Source: Chitinophagales bacterium (GTDB lineage Bacteria; Bacteroidota; Bacteroidia; Chitinophagales; LD1). Taken from it: 64,000 nucleotides of DNA. Both the position numbers and the translations under genes were made by a program. The DNA is taken from the NCBI GenBank assembly GCA_016787045.1, contig JAEUVA010000038.1, positions 62,001 to 126,000 of the forward strand, written 5' to 3'. The first letter of the stretch is position 1. Each line of letters begins with the position of its first letter. Of this stretch, positions 14,731 to 23,710 are shown piece by piece. Below the pieces are notes generated by a model. It worked only from the letters and a program-made list of their open reading frames with translations, did no database searches and was not told where the DNA came from.

Positions 14731-16863
14731 ATGAGCGAACTTAAGGTGATGAATGAATTTGTTGTGAGTGCTGCAAGATACTTTTTGCCGGCTCTGTTGT
14801 TGTTGTGCAATACCATGTATGCACAGCGCGATTCTTCAGCCATGTCTGTTCGCCCGGATTATTACATTGATGATGAACAAAAACGCATTGACCTGCTTGA
14901 TGGCTTTGCTGATAGCAAAACAGAAACCGGAGATAGCGCCAACAATGTACTGGCCAATAGAACATACTTTACGCTCATTGATTCGCTGCAAACCTTAGTG
15001 AACAATGGAAAGTTTGATGATCAACGCAAAAAAATATTTCGCGAAAACATTTATCTGCACTTGCGCAAAGTAAACCGAAACAATTACTACAACGCCAAGC
15101 GGTTTGATTATCTTTTCCGATTCATCAGAGATGAGTTGCTTGCCATAGAAAATGGCAAACTGTTAGCGCTGTTATGCAGCAACATTGGCCAATCATTCAA
15201 AACATTTGGCTTAGTAAAAAACGAACCAGATGCAGAAGCATTTCTGATTTATGCCTGCCACTACCGCCCCGATTTGGTGTTTAGAAACTACGAACTGTAT
15301 TACAACAAAAATTATGCATTACGAGTGTTAGAAGAAGGATGCAAAACAGCTCCGGTAAACATGAAAAAGTATTTTAATGCCGGTAATGGTATTTATGAAA
15401 CACTAAAAGGCAGTAACGATACCGTTGTAAAACTCATTTTACAAATACGCCAGAAGCATACTCTCAAATCAAATGCATACACATTAATAAATGACATTGT
15501 GGCTGGCAAACTAAGCATAGACAATGCCAACACCGTAGGCGAAAATTCGCGTAAATACTTGGAGCGAATGCTAAGCATTCGGGCATTGGCTAATCCGCTT
15601 GGTGTACAATCTTTAGATGCAGAGTTGGAGATATATTCGCTCAAATTTGTACGCTTACTTAACGATTTGCACAATGATAAAGATGAAGTCCGCTTCGCTT
15701 CCATAGAAAATTTTTCTGCTGCAGAGCTGTACACGTTGATGGTGTACAGCGAGGAAGAAATCTTTACCTCAACGTTTAATGGCCTTTTTAATCGCATGAT
15801 GGTGAAACTGGGCCCGGTATCCGGTTTTGAATTTTTGGAGAATGTGGGCAATAATCGTTTTCGCACGTTCATAAAAATGGCTGCGGGTTTTGGCAAGTTG
15901 GGGCAGTTTTTACAAAGCATGACCGCTCACCATCAGCAACGAATGATGATAAATTTTGCCAGCGGCTTAGAAAAATACAACGATCTGTCTCAAGCCGTGC
16001 AAGTAGCCGATGCGTTTGGCAGCATAACCGATACATTAGTATTAAAAATACTTCGTAGTACTATTAAGATAGAATACCTGAAAATGAAATCGGCTAAAAA
16101 CGAGCGCGGTGCAGCCATTTACGGTTTGCTGAGTAATTTGTTTGTGGAGCGAAGTGTCAAAAATGATGACTGGTTTACTTCTGTTTCTACTCAGTATGCA
16201 CTACCCGACTTTGCCAAAATCAACCATAACAAATTGGTTAACAGAGATAGCGTAAGCAGGTGGCTCATTTACTTCTATGACGATGAAGATGGCGAGGCCT
16301 CCTTCTCCTCATTTACCAAAACCTTTGCAGATACCGGGTGGAGTATCATAGACTCTGGCATATATGTAATTGTACAATCGAAAACCGGCTGGCCGGTTCG
16401 TATTTATGCCAATAAAAACAAAAACGAATATGACGGGCAGGAAGCGCTGGAAAAACTATTTGCAGATAACAATTGGGAACCCAACGTGATGGTGCACCGC
16501 GGGCACAGCTATTATGCCTTTAAAACCATCGAAAAAATTAAAGATAATACACAAGTGTTTATACTGGGTTCGTGTGGTGGCTACCATAGTATTTCAACAG
16601 TTATAGAGCAGTCACCTGAGGTAAGTATAGTTTCAAGCAAGCAGATAGGTACCATGTTTGTTAACAACCCCATGCTTAAGCTCATGGGCAACAGCATCCG
16701 CAAGGGCAATAATTTAGATTGGCCGTTGCTTTGGACTGAACTTGGAGCAAGCGTAAAGTCAAACACTAAGGCCTACGAGCGATATTTGGATTATATACCT
16801 CCGCACAAAAATCTAGGTGCCATTTTTATTAAAACCTACAACCGCATGATGGAATCGCGTTAG
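14731..16863 (+). CDS. Exported paralogue 2 with clan CD cysteine-peptidase-like domain
   Basis: A 710-residue paralogue of the preceding protein, starting 7 nt after its stop. It has a signal peptide (RYFLPALLLLCNTMYAQ), one copy of the helical module (about residues 151-360) and the C-terminal domain (about 514-710). Shared landmarks include SAELY, TSTFNGLF, YFYDDEDG, VHRGHS, GSCGG, SSKQIGT and DYIPPHKNL. The putative dyad is His589 (or His592) and Cys615, with the same 26-residue spacing as in paralogue 1. Conservation of these residues while the rest diverges suggests they matter. ATG 14749 is an alternative start. Substrate and location beyond the inner membrane are unknown. Confidence 0.8.
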   Translation: MSELKVMNEFVVSAARYFLPALLLLCNTMYAQRDSSAMSVRPDYYIDDEQKRIDLLDGFADSKTETGDSANNVLANRTYFTLIDSLQTLVNNGKFDDQRKKIFRENIYLHLRKVNRNNYYNAKRFDYLFRFIRDELLAIENGKLLALLCSNIGQSFKTFGLVKNEPDAEAFLIYACHYRPDLVFRNYELYYNKNYALRVLEEGCKTAPVNMKKYFNAGNGIYETLKGSNDTVVKLILQIRQKHTLKSNAYTLINDIVAGKLSIDNANTVGENSRKYLERMLSIRALANPLGVQSLDAELEIYSLKFVRLLNDLHNDKDEVRFASIENFSAAELYTLMVYSEEEIFTSTFNGLFNRMMVKLGPVSGFEFLENVGNNRFRTFIKMAAGFGKLGQFLQSMTAHHQQRMMINFASGLEKYNDLSQAVQVADAFGSITDTLVLKILRSTIKIEYLKMKSAKNERGAAIYGLLSNLFVERSVKNDDWFTSVSTQYALPDFAKINHNKLVNRDSVSRWLIYFYDDEDGEASFSSFTKTFADTGWSIIDSGIYVIVQSKTGWPVRIYANKNKNEYDGQEALEKLFADNNWEPNVMVHRGHSYYAFKTIEKIKDNTQVFILGSCGGYHSISTVIEQSPEVSIVSSKQIGTMFVNNPMLKLMGNSIRKGNNLDWPLLWTELGASVKSNTKAYERYLDYIPPHKNLGAIFIKTYNRMMESR

Positions 16864-16882
16864 CGATTACAAAAGGGGTTTA

Positions 16883-16890
16883 TACATTTA
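16883..16890 (+). promoter_or_regulatory. Possible -7-like element before the RDD gene
   Basis: TACATTTA is one mismatch from TAnnTTTG and ends 8 nt before the RDD start. It would allow separate expression from the upstream pair, with an almost leaderless mRNA. Confidence 0.25.
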
Positions 16891-16898
16891 CCAGCAAC

Positions 16899-17615
16899 AT
16901 GAGTGTAGTACAAATACCCACAAATTTTAATATTGAATTAGAATTTGAATTGGCTGATTTTGGCAAGCGGATACTTGCCTACTTAATCGATTTTGCCATT
17001 TGTACACTGTACGTAATCTTCATTATTAAGATATTGGATAATAGCCGTTTTGAAAACGGTTATGACGAATGGGGGCTATGGATGGTGTTGTATTTTCCGG
17101 TAGTGGTATATGACTTGGTATTTGAAACGCTGATGAACGGACAAAGCCCCGGAAAAAAAATACTGAAGTTACGTGTAGTAAGACAAGACGGTGGACGCCC
17201 TTCGTTTACTCAATTTGCCACACGTTGGTTATTGAGGTTTATTGATTTTACTTGTTCGCTGGGCATGGCGGGCACACTTAGCGTGGCACTAACTAAACTC
17301 AACCAACGGCTGGGCGATACTGCAGCAGGAACAATTGTTATTTCTACAAAATACCAGCCAGACATTGATGAAACCCTATTTATGGAAGTGGCCGATAGCT
17401 ATGTGCCGAAGTTTCCGATGGTCATGCAGTTAACAGACCGCGATATTAACACTATAAAGAGAGTGTTAGACCGCAGTTGGAAAGACAACAATGCCGATTT
17501 ACTTTTTCGCACCTACGAGAAAGTGATTCAGCGGCTCAACGTACAAACCAATATGCGCCCGCGCGATTTTTTGGAAACGCTGCTCAAAGACTATAACTAC
17601 TTATCTGCTAAATAG
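16899..17615 (+). CDS. RDD-family membrane protein
   Basis: A 238-residue protein. The RDD domain (about residues 18-150) shows the name-giving pattern: FGKRILAYLIDFAIC at the start of the first helix, GQSPGKKILKLRVV between helices, and LNQRLGDTAAGTIVI after the last. Three helices are evident. A cytosolic C-terminal extension of about 85 residues (KFPMVMQLTDRDINTIKRVL...) is common in Bacteroidota RDD proteins. The function of the family is unsettled; transport and Na+/H+ antiport have been proposed for some members. It lies 35 nt after paralogue 2 in the same direction. Confidence 0.85.
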   Translation: MSVVQIPTNFNIELEFELADFGKRILAYLIDFAICTLYVIFIIKILDNSRFENGYDEWGLWMVLYFPVVVYDLVFETLMNGQSPGKKILKLRVVRQDGGRPSFTQFATRWLLRFIDFTCSLGMAGTLSVALTKLNQRLGDTAAGTIVISTKYQPDIDETLFMEVADSYVPKFPMVMQLTDRDINTIKRVLDRSWKDNNADLLFRTYEKVIQRLNVQTNMRPRDFLETLLKDYNYLSAK

Positions 17616-17617
17616 CA

Positions 17618-18061
17618 CTATCCGAAAGCTATACCCAGCGCTGCCACGATGATGATGATGGCATATATCGCCACAATGATTGTAGTAAGTATGCCACTAA
17701 ACTTAAAATACGATTTAAGGTTGGCAATGCCGGTAATAAGCGCCTCTTGATCGTTGTTCTCTACAGCATGAATACAATTTTTGCCAAAGCGAAACATGTA
17801 CAATACCGGGAAAAACACCAATAACCCCATCAACAAATAAATAAGTGCCACAAACCCGGCCATGGAAGATCCGTAGCCACCACCAAACATACTTCCAAGA
17901 AAACCTACCCCTGCTACAGCTGCCAAAGCCACCAATACAAAAAGACCAATAAAAATAAAACCGTATATGGCCAATATGCGGCTCCATTTAGCGGCTTCAC
18001 GCAGGTTATCGCTGCTTTCGGCATCAACCTGCAAATCAAATAGGGATGTTTTTTCTTCCAT
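17618..18061 (-). CDS. Small membrane protein, DUF5362-like
   Basis: A 147-residue protein starting MEEKTSLFDLQVDAES at 18061. A soluble N-terminus is followed by about four membrane helices (ILAIYGFIFIGLFVLVALAA, MAGFVALIYLLMGLLVFF and a C-terminal IIVAIYAIIIIVAALGIAF). Between the second and last lies an amphipathic segment FGKNCIHAVENNDQEALITGIANLKSYFKF, in which the ...A(I/V)xxxDxxxLxxxLxxLKxxFKF pattern is typical of a family of Bacteroidota membrane proteins. Function unknown. It is the last gene of a minus-strand run after the glycosyltransferase and DinB-like genes. Confidence 0.7.
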   Translation of the reverse strand: MEEKTSLFDLQVDAESSDNLREAAKWSRILAIYGFIFIGLFVLVALAAVAGVGFLGSMFGGGYGSSMAGFVALIYLLMGLLVFFPVLYMFRFGKNCIHAVENNDQEALITGIANLKSYFKFSGILTTIIVAIYAIIIIVAALGIAFG

Positions 18062-18095
18062 AGTGTGGGGTATTATGTTTTTTGAAACTAAAAAT

Positions 18096-18623
18096 TTATA
18101 GGTAAAGTTCTTTGATGGTTTGTTCGTGGTGACGGTTGTGATAAACTGTAAAGTACGCCAACTCGCGCAAAGTAACAAGACCCAAAAGCGGATGAGCTAC
18201 CTGCAGCGCATCTAATTGTTGCTCACTCCACTTATTCTCTATTGTTGAAACTAATTTAACCGAAGATGATTTTAATGAATTGTCATGTTGTGCTTTAACA
18301 TACAGCTTTTTGCCAGGCAAATACAGTCCGCTGGCTTTGGCACCTTGCTGCAATTTTTTGTGGTAGGCATCCACTACTTTGGTAAAAGTATGCGAAGTAC
18401 GGTTGGGCTTGCCGTAAAGCAAACGAGGAAAAATCTTAGGCAGATTAAACGCTAAGTGAGTCATGCGAGTGGCATTAATAAGGTGCTGTATGTTTTCTGC
18501 AGTAGACCACTTTTGATCTTTTGAAAAATTGTACCGTGTTTCAGGTATACTACTACTAACATACAGCAATTGCCCAAAACTCTCGTTTAGCAACTCTATA
18601 ATTTGAGGTTTTGTGTAATGCAT
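18096..18623 (-). CDS. DinB-like metal-binding four-helix protein
   Basis: A 175-residue protein of the DinB/YfiT fold. The three expected metal ligands are visible: His47 in AENIQHLINA, and two His in the C-terminal YHNRHHEQTI motif. Members include thiol-dependent transferases (bacillithiol or mycothiol S-transferases) and proteins of unknown activity. The middle helix (about 85-120) is Lys-rich. It starts 9 nt after the glycosyltransferase stop, so the two are probably cotranscribed although no functional link is obvious. Confidence 0.8.
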   Translation of the reverse strand: MHYTKPQIIELLNESFGQLLYVSSSIPETRYNFSKDQKWSTAENIQHLINATRMTHLAFNLPKIFPRLLYGKPNRTSHTFTKVVDAYHKKLQQGAKASGLYLPGKKLYVKAQHDNSLKSSSVKLVSTIENKWSEQQLDALQVAHPLLGLVTLRELAYFTVYHNRHHEQTIKELYL

Positions 18624-18632
18624 AAAAATGTG

Positions 18633-19790
18633 TTATGGTGTTTGTATGGCTTTTTCACAGCACTGCCAAAGGTAGTCTGCTGTTAGTTGCCAACTATAAT
18701 CGTTTGACCGTTTTATGCCTTTGTCTATTAGCTGAGCTCGTATTGTACTGTTTAAATATAGTGCTTCTATCTTTTCTGCAATGTCCTTCACGTCAATAGG
18801 ATTAGCCAGCAGTGCTGCCCCTGACGTTATCTCCGGCATGGAAGTGGTAGAGGAAGTAATGCAGGGTACGTTACATTTCATGGCCTCCAAAGGAGGTACC
18901 CCAAAACCCTCAAATAGTGAAACATACATCAAAGCAAAACTGCTGCCTATGATTTTAACCAACTCTTCCTCATTGATTCTGCCTGCAAAAACTACATCTT
19001 CAGAAAACTTCATTTGCTGATGTGCCGCTATCATTTCATCATTGCTCCAGCCCAAGCTACCAGCAATTAAAAATTTCATTTCACCACCATGCCTTTTCTT
19101 AAAAACATCAAACGCCAGCAACATATTTTTAATATTCTTTCTACCATTTACCGACCCTACATAAAGTAAATACGGAGCACCACCGGTATATCGGTTGCGA
19201 ATGCTCTGTTGTGTAGCTACATCCGTAGGTTTAAAAAAATCTTTTGCCGCACTATACACTACATCTATCTTGTTTGGTTCAATACCGTACTGCGTAACAA
19301 TATCTTGCTTTGAATACTCAGACACAGTGGCAATGCGGGCTGCGTGGCGGGCAAACCGGGGCATAAAGTACCGATAATACCGATTAGTAAGCCATGGCAC
19401 GTATTGCGGATAATGTTCAAATGACAAGTCGTGCATTACCGCTACTGTTGCGATTTTACTTTGTAAAGAGCAAAACCCATCTGTAGATAAAAACAAATCT
19501 GGCTGATTTTTTTTTAACCACTGCGCCACTGAAACCTCGAACCACCAATACCACAAAAACGGATGCCTGGCCTGCGGAAAAAGCACTACAGGTTTCACAT
19601 TATCTGCATACAAAAACTCAGATGAGTATGGCCGGTCAAACAAAAAGTAAAAATCTACCTCAGGGTGAGTTTGCGTAATATGTCGGAGTGTTTCGTGTGT
19701 AAAATAGCCGATGCCTTCCATACGATTGGGAAGCAAAAAGCGGGTGTTTACAGCTATTTTTTTTCGGGTACTCACAAAAAGCAGGTACAT
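18633..19790 (-). CDS. Glycosyltransferase family 4-type (GT-B) enzyme
   Basis: A 385-residue retaining GT-B glycosyltransferase, probably acting on the cytoplasmic face on lipid-linked or surface polysaccharide. The N-terminal half has NTRFLLPNRMEGIGYFTHE, matching the acceptor-side Gly-rich loop, and VAVMHDLSF. The C-terminal half has LYVGSVNGRKNIKNML (donor phosphate contact by Arg/Lys) and the nucleotide-sugar motif SLFEGFGVPPLEAM, where the Glu pair is the EX7E element. The sugar is unknown. It is divergent from the flippase gene (29 nt between starts), placing it in the same polysaccharide locus. Confidence 0.9.
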   Translation of the reverse strand: MYLLFVSTRKKIAVNTRFLLPNRMEGIGYFTHETLRHITQTHPEVDFYFLFDRPYSSEFLYADNVKPVVLFPQARHPFLWYWWFEVSVAQWLKKNQPDLFLSTDGFCSLQSKIATVAVMHDLSFEHYPQYVPWLTNRYYRYFMPRFARHAARIATVSEYSKQDIVTQYGIEPNKIDVVYSAAKDFFKPTDVATQQSIRNRYTGGAPYLLYVGSVNGRKNIKNMLLAFDVFKKRHGGEMKFLIAGSLGWSNDEMIAAHQQMKFSEDVVFAGRINEEELVKIIGSSFALMYVSLFEGFGVPPLEAMKCNVPCITSSTTSMPEITSGAALLANPIDVKDIAEKIEALYLNSTIRAQLIDKGIKRSNDYSWQLTADYLWQCCEKAIQTP

Positions 19791-19819
19791 AATAATATTT
19801 ATTTTAGAACTTGCTTCCG

Positions 19820-21280
19820 ATGCGGAAAAAATTTGCCACCAATCTTGTCTTTCTCCTTGCTGCCAATTTTATTGTCAAGCCATTTTGGATTTTTGGTATT
19901 GACCGTGTAGTGCAAAACCGCGTAGGACCCGAAGAGTACGGGCTGTATTTTGCAGTTTTCAACTACTCATTTTTATTCAGTATAGTTCTTGATTTTGGAT
20001 TAAACAACTTCAATAATCGCGCTGTATCGCGAAACCCATCGCGGCTTAGCGGTTATTTTGCAAATCTGTTTTTGCTCAAGTTTTTTTTATCTATCACCTA
20101 TACCGTACTTACGTTTTTGTTTGCTTCGGCCAGTGGCTATACCGATGTACAATTAAAGCTGTTGCTTTCCCTTATTCTCAATCAGATTTTGCTTTCCGCC
20201 ATTTTGTTTTTTAGGAGCAATCTTGCTGCTCTGCAGTTTTTCAAAACCGATGCTATAGTATCTGTATTGGATCGGTTACTCACTATTGTATTTTGCGGCT
20301 GGCTATTGTGGTTTAGCTCCAACAAAAGTGATTTTAGGATAGAGTGGTTTATACACGCACAAACTTTTGCGCTATTGATAACTGCTTTTGTTGCAGGCCT
20401 GTTAGTATGGAGTAAAAATCATGTGCGTTTAGAAATCTGGAAGCCCAAGTTTTCAAGAAACATTTTATGGAGTTCTGCACCGTTTGCGCTGCTGGCGCTT
20501 TTAATGGGCATTTACAGCCGCATGGATGCCATAATGATTGAGCGCCTGCTGCCCAATGGCAAAGAAGAGGCCGGTATATATGCCGCATCTTTTCGTTTGC
20601 TGGATGCAGCAAACCAATTTGGATATTTGTTTTCGGTTTTATTGCTGCCGCTGTTTGCGGCATTAATCAGGCAAAAGAGTCCGGTGAATCAGTTAGTAAA
20701 ATTTAGTGCAGAGCTGATATTTGCCGGCTCGGTTGCGCTGAGTATGAGTTGTGCTTTTTTTGGCAACGAAATCATGCAATTGCTTTATCCTCGGGCAAAC
20801 GAAAACTGGTACCGCATTTTTCCGCTCATTATGCTCACATTCATTCCTATGAGCAGTGTGTATGTGTTTGGCACCGCGCTTACTGCCAAAGGCAGCATGA
20901 AACACCTGAATATAATTGCAATCTGTGGTGTGCTGCTGAATGTAGTACTCAACCTGATGGCTATTCCCAAGTATGGGGCCTATGGAGCTGCCTGGGCAAC
21001 TCTCATTACTCAGTCAATAGTGGCATTTCTACATTTACTAGTGGCGATGCACCTATTGCATCTTCGCTATTCCGGACAATCGATAACACGTATCGCTATA
21101 TTTATTTTGCTCTGCTCGGCAGCTGCGTTGCTCACCACAAAAATACCCGCCCCATGGATAATAAATTTTGGGCTGAGCGTTTTGGTCTGTGTAGTCTTTG
21201 CCATAGCCATGAACTTATTGCCCTTAAAAGAAACTTTTCGATTTTTCAGAGGCGGTAACTCAACTATAGCTCCACGTTAA
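19820..21280 (+). CDS. Oligosaccharide flippase (Wzx/MATE-like, polysaccharide biosynthesis family)
   Basis: A 486-residue membrane protein with about 12-14 predicted helices. The start (MRKKFATNLVFLLAANFIVKPFWIFGIDRVVQNRVGPEEYG, given here only as a position marker for residues 1-41) has the family feature of a first helix followed by an amphipathic segment and GPEEYGLY. Later landmarks are RMDAIMIERLLPNGKEEAGIYAA near 235-260 and the last-third PKYGAYGAAWATLI. It should translocate lipid-linked glycan repeat units across the inner membrane. It heads the flippase, chain-length and polymerase series. The ATG at 19820 is preferred to the TTG nine bases upstream. Confidence 0.9.
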   Translation: MRKKFATNLVFLLAANFIVKPFWIFGIDRVVQNRVGPEEYGLYFAVFNYSFLFSIVLDFGLNNFNNRAVSRNPSRLSGYFANLFLLKFFLSITYTVLTFLFASASGYTDVQLKLLLSLILNQILLSAILFFRSNLAALQFFKTDAIVSVLDRLLTIVFCGWLLWFSSNKSDFRIEWFIHAQTFALLITAFVAGLLVWSKNHVRLEIWKPKFSRNILWSSAPFALLALLMGIYSRMDAIMIERLLPNGKEEAGIYAASFRLLDAANQFGYLFSVLLLPLFAALIRQKSPVNQLVKFSAELIFAGSVALSMSCAFFGNEIMQLLYPRANENWYRIFPLIMLTFIPMSSVYVFGTALTAKGSMKHLNIIAICGVLLNVVLNLMAIPKYGAYGAAWATLITQSIVAFLHLLVAMHLLHLRYSGQSITRIAIFILLCSAAALLTTKIPAPWIINFGLSVLVCVVFAIAMNLLPLKETFRFFRGGNSTIAPR

Positions 21281-21296
21281 AAACCACTTCAAAAAT

Positions 21297-21304
21297 TATA
21301 TTCG
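21297..21304 (+). promoter_or_regulatory. -7-like element upstream of the chain-length regulator gene
   Basis: TATATTCG followed by CC, ending 19 nt before the start. It is identical to the octamers upstream of asd and carB. It suggests the chain-length and polymerase genes have their own promoter. Confidence 0.35.
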
Positions 21305-21323
21305 CCTCCTTAACACCCCCTCC

Positions 21324-22271
21324 ATGAATCAGGAACTAAACTTGATAGAGACCATACGCATCATCATTAAATGGAAAAAACAACTGCTCGGGGCAATTGC
21401 CTGCTCAGGTGTAGTAGCTGCGCTGTTTAGCTTGTTAGTAATGGATGAGTACTACTACTCTTGGAGTATATTGTACCCTGTCAACCAAATGCAAAACGAC
21501 CGTGCTGTAATTTTTAATACTGAAAATGCAGGCGGTCAGATAGAATATTTTGGCACAAAAGGCGATGTGAACCGTTTAGTATCCATAGCCAACTCGGCCC
21601 CTATTCGCGAATACATTATTGACTCTTTTAAATTGGTAGAACACTACAAAATAGATGGTAACAGTAAATACTTCAAAACCAAAGTGCGCAAAGAGTTTGA
21701 GGGCAATTACAAGGCCATCAAAAATGAGCGTGAGGCAGTAGAAATTTCCATTTATGATACCGATCCCAAAGTGGCGGCCAATATTTTGGTGGCTATTATT
21801 CAAAAGATGGATGAGGTAAATAAGCTGACCATTAATGAAACTAAATTGAGGTTGTACAATTTGATAAACGAACAAATTACAACCCAACAAAACAGAATTG
21901 ACTTAACGGATGATTCGCTGGCTTCTCTCACAACCCGCTACAACATAAAGGTTTCGTCAGGGGCCGATGGCACACTGATTGTAAACGGCAGCAACAACAA
22001 AGCTGTGCAAGAGTATAAAACGCTATTGGGCAAGCAGGAAAATGCCGTAAAAGAGCTAAACAACCGTATCAACATCAGCGAGCAAATGCAGGTTTCGCTC
22101 AAGAGCAACGCTTCCTCTTTGTTTATTGTGGATGAGCCGTTTGCTGCCGACCGCAAAACTAAACCTATCCGCTGGTTAGTGGTTACTATTACTATGCTCA
22201 TCACGGGCTTTGTTTGTATTTTAGGTGTGTTGATGATCGAACAATTCAGCAACCTCAAAAAAGAACTGTGA
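21324..22271 (+). CDS. Wzz-type polysaccharide chain-length regulator
   Basis: A 315-residue polysaccharide co-polymerase. A short cytosolic N-terminus is followed by the first transmembrane helix (LLGAIACSGVVAALFSLLV, about residues 22-40), a periplasmic alpha/beta and coiled-coil region (about 45-280; ETKLRLYNLINEQITTQQNR), and a second helix (WLVVTITMLITGFVCILGVLMI, about 285-305). The second helix lacks the usual Pro/Gly-rich run beyond KPIRW just before it. There is no tyrosine-kinase domain, so it belongs to the Wzz rather than Wzc type. The following gene overlaps its stop codon by 4 nt (GTGA). Confidence 0.85.
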   Translation: MNQELNLIETIRIIIKWKKQLLGAIACSGVVAALFSLLVMDEYYYSWSILYPVNQMQNDRAVIFNTENAGGQIEYFGTKGDVNRLVSIANSAPIREYIIDSFKLVEHYKIDGNSKYFKTKVRKEFEGNYKAIKNEREAVEISIYDTDPKVAANILVAIIQKMDEVNKLTINETKLRLYNLINEQITTQQNRIDLTDDSLASLTTRYNIKVSSGADGTLIVNGSNNKAVQEYKTLLGKQENAVKELNNRINISEQMQVSLKSNASSLFIVDEPFAADRKTKPIRWLVVTITMLITGFVCILGVLMIEQFSNLKKEL

Positions 22272-23710
22272 TAGCTGCACCAATTCAGCGTTGGCCTCTG
22301 TTATCATTTATCGGGTTGGCCTTGATTAGTACGCTAAGTGTACTAATGGCTTTCAAAACTGAGATGTATTACATTGGATTATTACCGTTTGCTATCCTGT
22401 TAGTTTTACTGGGAGTAAATAATTTTAAATCTTTATATTATTTGCTGCTGTTTACCATACCGTTTTCCATTGAATATAGTTTTACCCCTTCTCTGGCTAC
22501 CGATTTGCCCGATGAGCCGCTGATGATAGGGCTGATGTTTGTTTCGTTTGTCTATTTGTTTCAAAATCCTAAATCGCTGCCTCGTGCATACTTAACCCAT
22601 CCGCTTTTTCTCTTGTTGTTGTTGCATTTGTTTTGGACGCTCATCACCTCTTTTACTTCGGTTACACCACTTGTTTCATTCAAAATATTTTTTTCTAAAG
22701 TGTGGTATGTTACCACGTTTGTAGTACTCTCTGCAGTGGTACTCAAAACACAAGAGGATGTAAAACGCGCTTTCTGGTGCATTTATGTTCCGCTTACTAT
22801 CTTGATCATTCAAGTTATCATTCGGCATGCTTTGGTGGGTTTTTCGTTTGATGATATCAATAAGCCCATGCCGCCATTTTTTAGAAACCACGTAAACTAC
22901 GCGGCTATAGTGGCGCTATTTATCCCGTTTATTTGGATGGCGCGCGGCTGGTACAAACCTTCTTTCACAAAAAAATTGCTTACCGCCTCTATTGTGCTTT
23001 ATGTAGTAGCCATTTACCTTTCTTATACCCGCACTTGTTATTTAGCATTGTTGCTCATCCCTCCATTTGTTTGGATTTTAAAAAACAGACTCATAAAGCC
23101 CGCGCTGCTGGCAGCATTTGTACTGCTCATGGGCATGGTTTCATTTTTGATGTACGAAAACAAGTTCATGGATTTTGCTCCGGAGTTTGAGCAAACTACT
23201 ATGCACGATGAATTTGGCGACCACCTTAGTTCCACTTTTGAGGGAAAAGATGTGAGTAGCATGGAGCGCGTATATCGTTGGATTGCAATAGCCCAAATGT
23301 GGAAAGACAAACCCATTTTTGGTTTTGGTGCCGGCAATTTTTATCCCAATTACATGAGCTATACTATCCTTAGCTTTGAAACCTATGTTAGTGATAATGA
23401 AGAACGCTCAACCGCACATAATTATTTTCTACTGTTACTGGCAGAACAAGGTGTACCGGGTGTCCTATTTTTCATATTACTAACAGCCGCAATATTTATT
23501 TGGTGCGAAAAAACTTATCACCGAACTATTGATTTTTTAGATAAGCGATTGGTGATGACAGTAGCTGTTGTACTGATGATTAGCTATGTGAATTTGATGC
23601 TCAGCGATTTGTTAGAGAGTGATAAACTGGGCTCGTTTTTCTTTATCTCTTTTTCGCTTTTAATTGCACTAGACATTCGCTCTCGCTCACTTAAAGCGCA
23701 AACTCAGTAG
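22268..23710 (+). CDS. O-antigen ligase/polymerase family membrane protein (Wzy/WaaL-like)
   Basis: A 480-residue protein with about 10-12 helices and the large periplasmic loop of the family (about residues 300-380) containing RVYRWIAIAQMWKDKPIFGFGAGNFYP, where Arg and the PxxGxGxGxF motif are characteristic; the loop ends with the conserved His of TAHNYFLLLLAEQG. It either polymerises glycan repeat units or ligates them to an acceptor. The start is a GTG overlapping the stop of the chain-length gene (GTGA), giving MIAAPIQRWPLLSF. Upstream in-frame codons would cut into the previous gene. The 3' end overlaps the convergent SpoIIE phosphatase gene by 24 nt. Confidence 0.85.
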   Translation: MIAAPIQRWPLLSFIGLALISTLSVLMAFKTEMYYIGLLPFAILLVLLGVNNFKSLYYLLLFTIPFSIEYSFTPSLATDLPDEPLMIGLMFVSFVYLFQNPKSLPRAYLTHPLFLLLLLHLFWTLITSFTSVTPLVSFKIFFSKVWYVTTFVVLSAVVLKTQEDVKRAFWCIYVPLTILIIQVIIRHALVGFSFDDINKPMPPFFRNHVNYAAIVALFIPFIWMARGWYKPSFTKKLLTASIVLYVVAIYLSYTRTCYLALLLIPPFVWILKNRLIKPALLAAFVLLMGMVSFLMYENKFMDFAPEFEQTTMHDEFGDHLSSTFEGKDVSSMERVYRWIAIAQMWKDKPIFGFGAGNFYPNYMSYTILSFETYVSDNEERSTAHNYFLLLLAEQGVPGVLFFILLTAAIFIWCEKTYHRTIDFLDKRLVMTVAVVLMISYVNLMLSDLLESDKLGSFFFISFSLLIALDIRSRSLKAQTQ

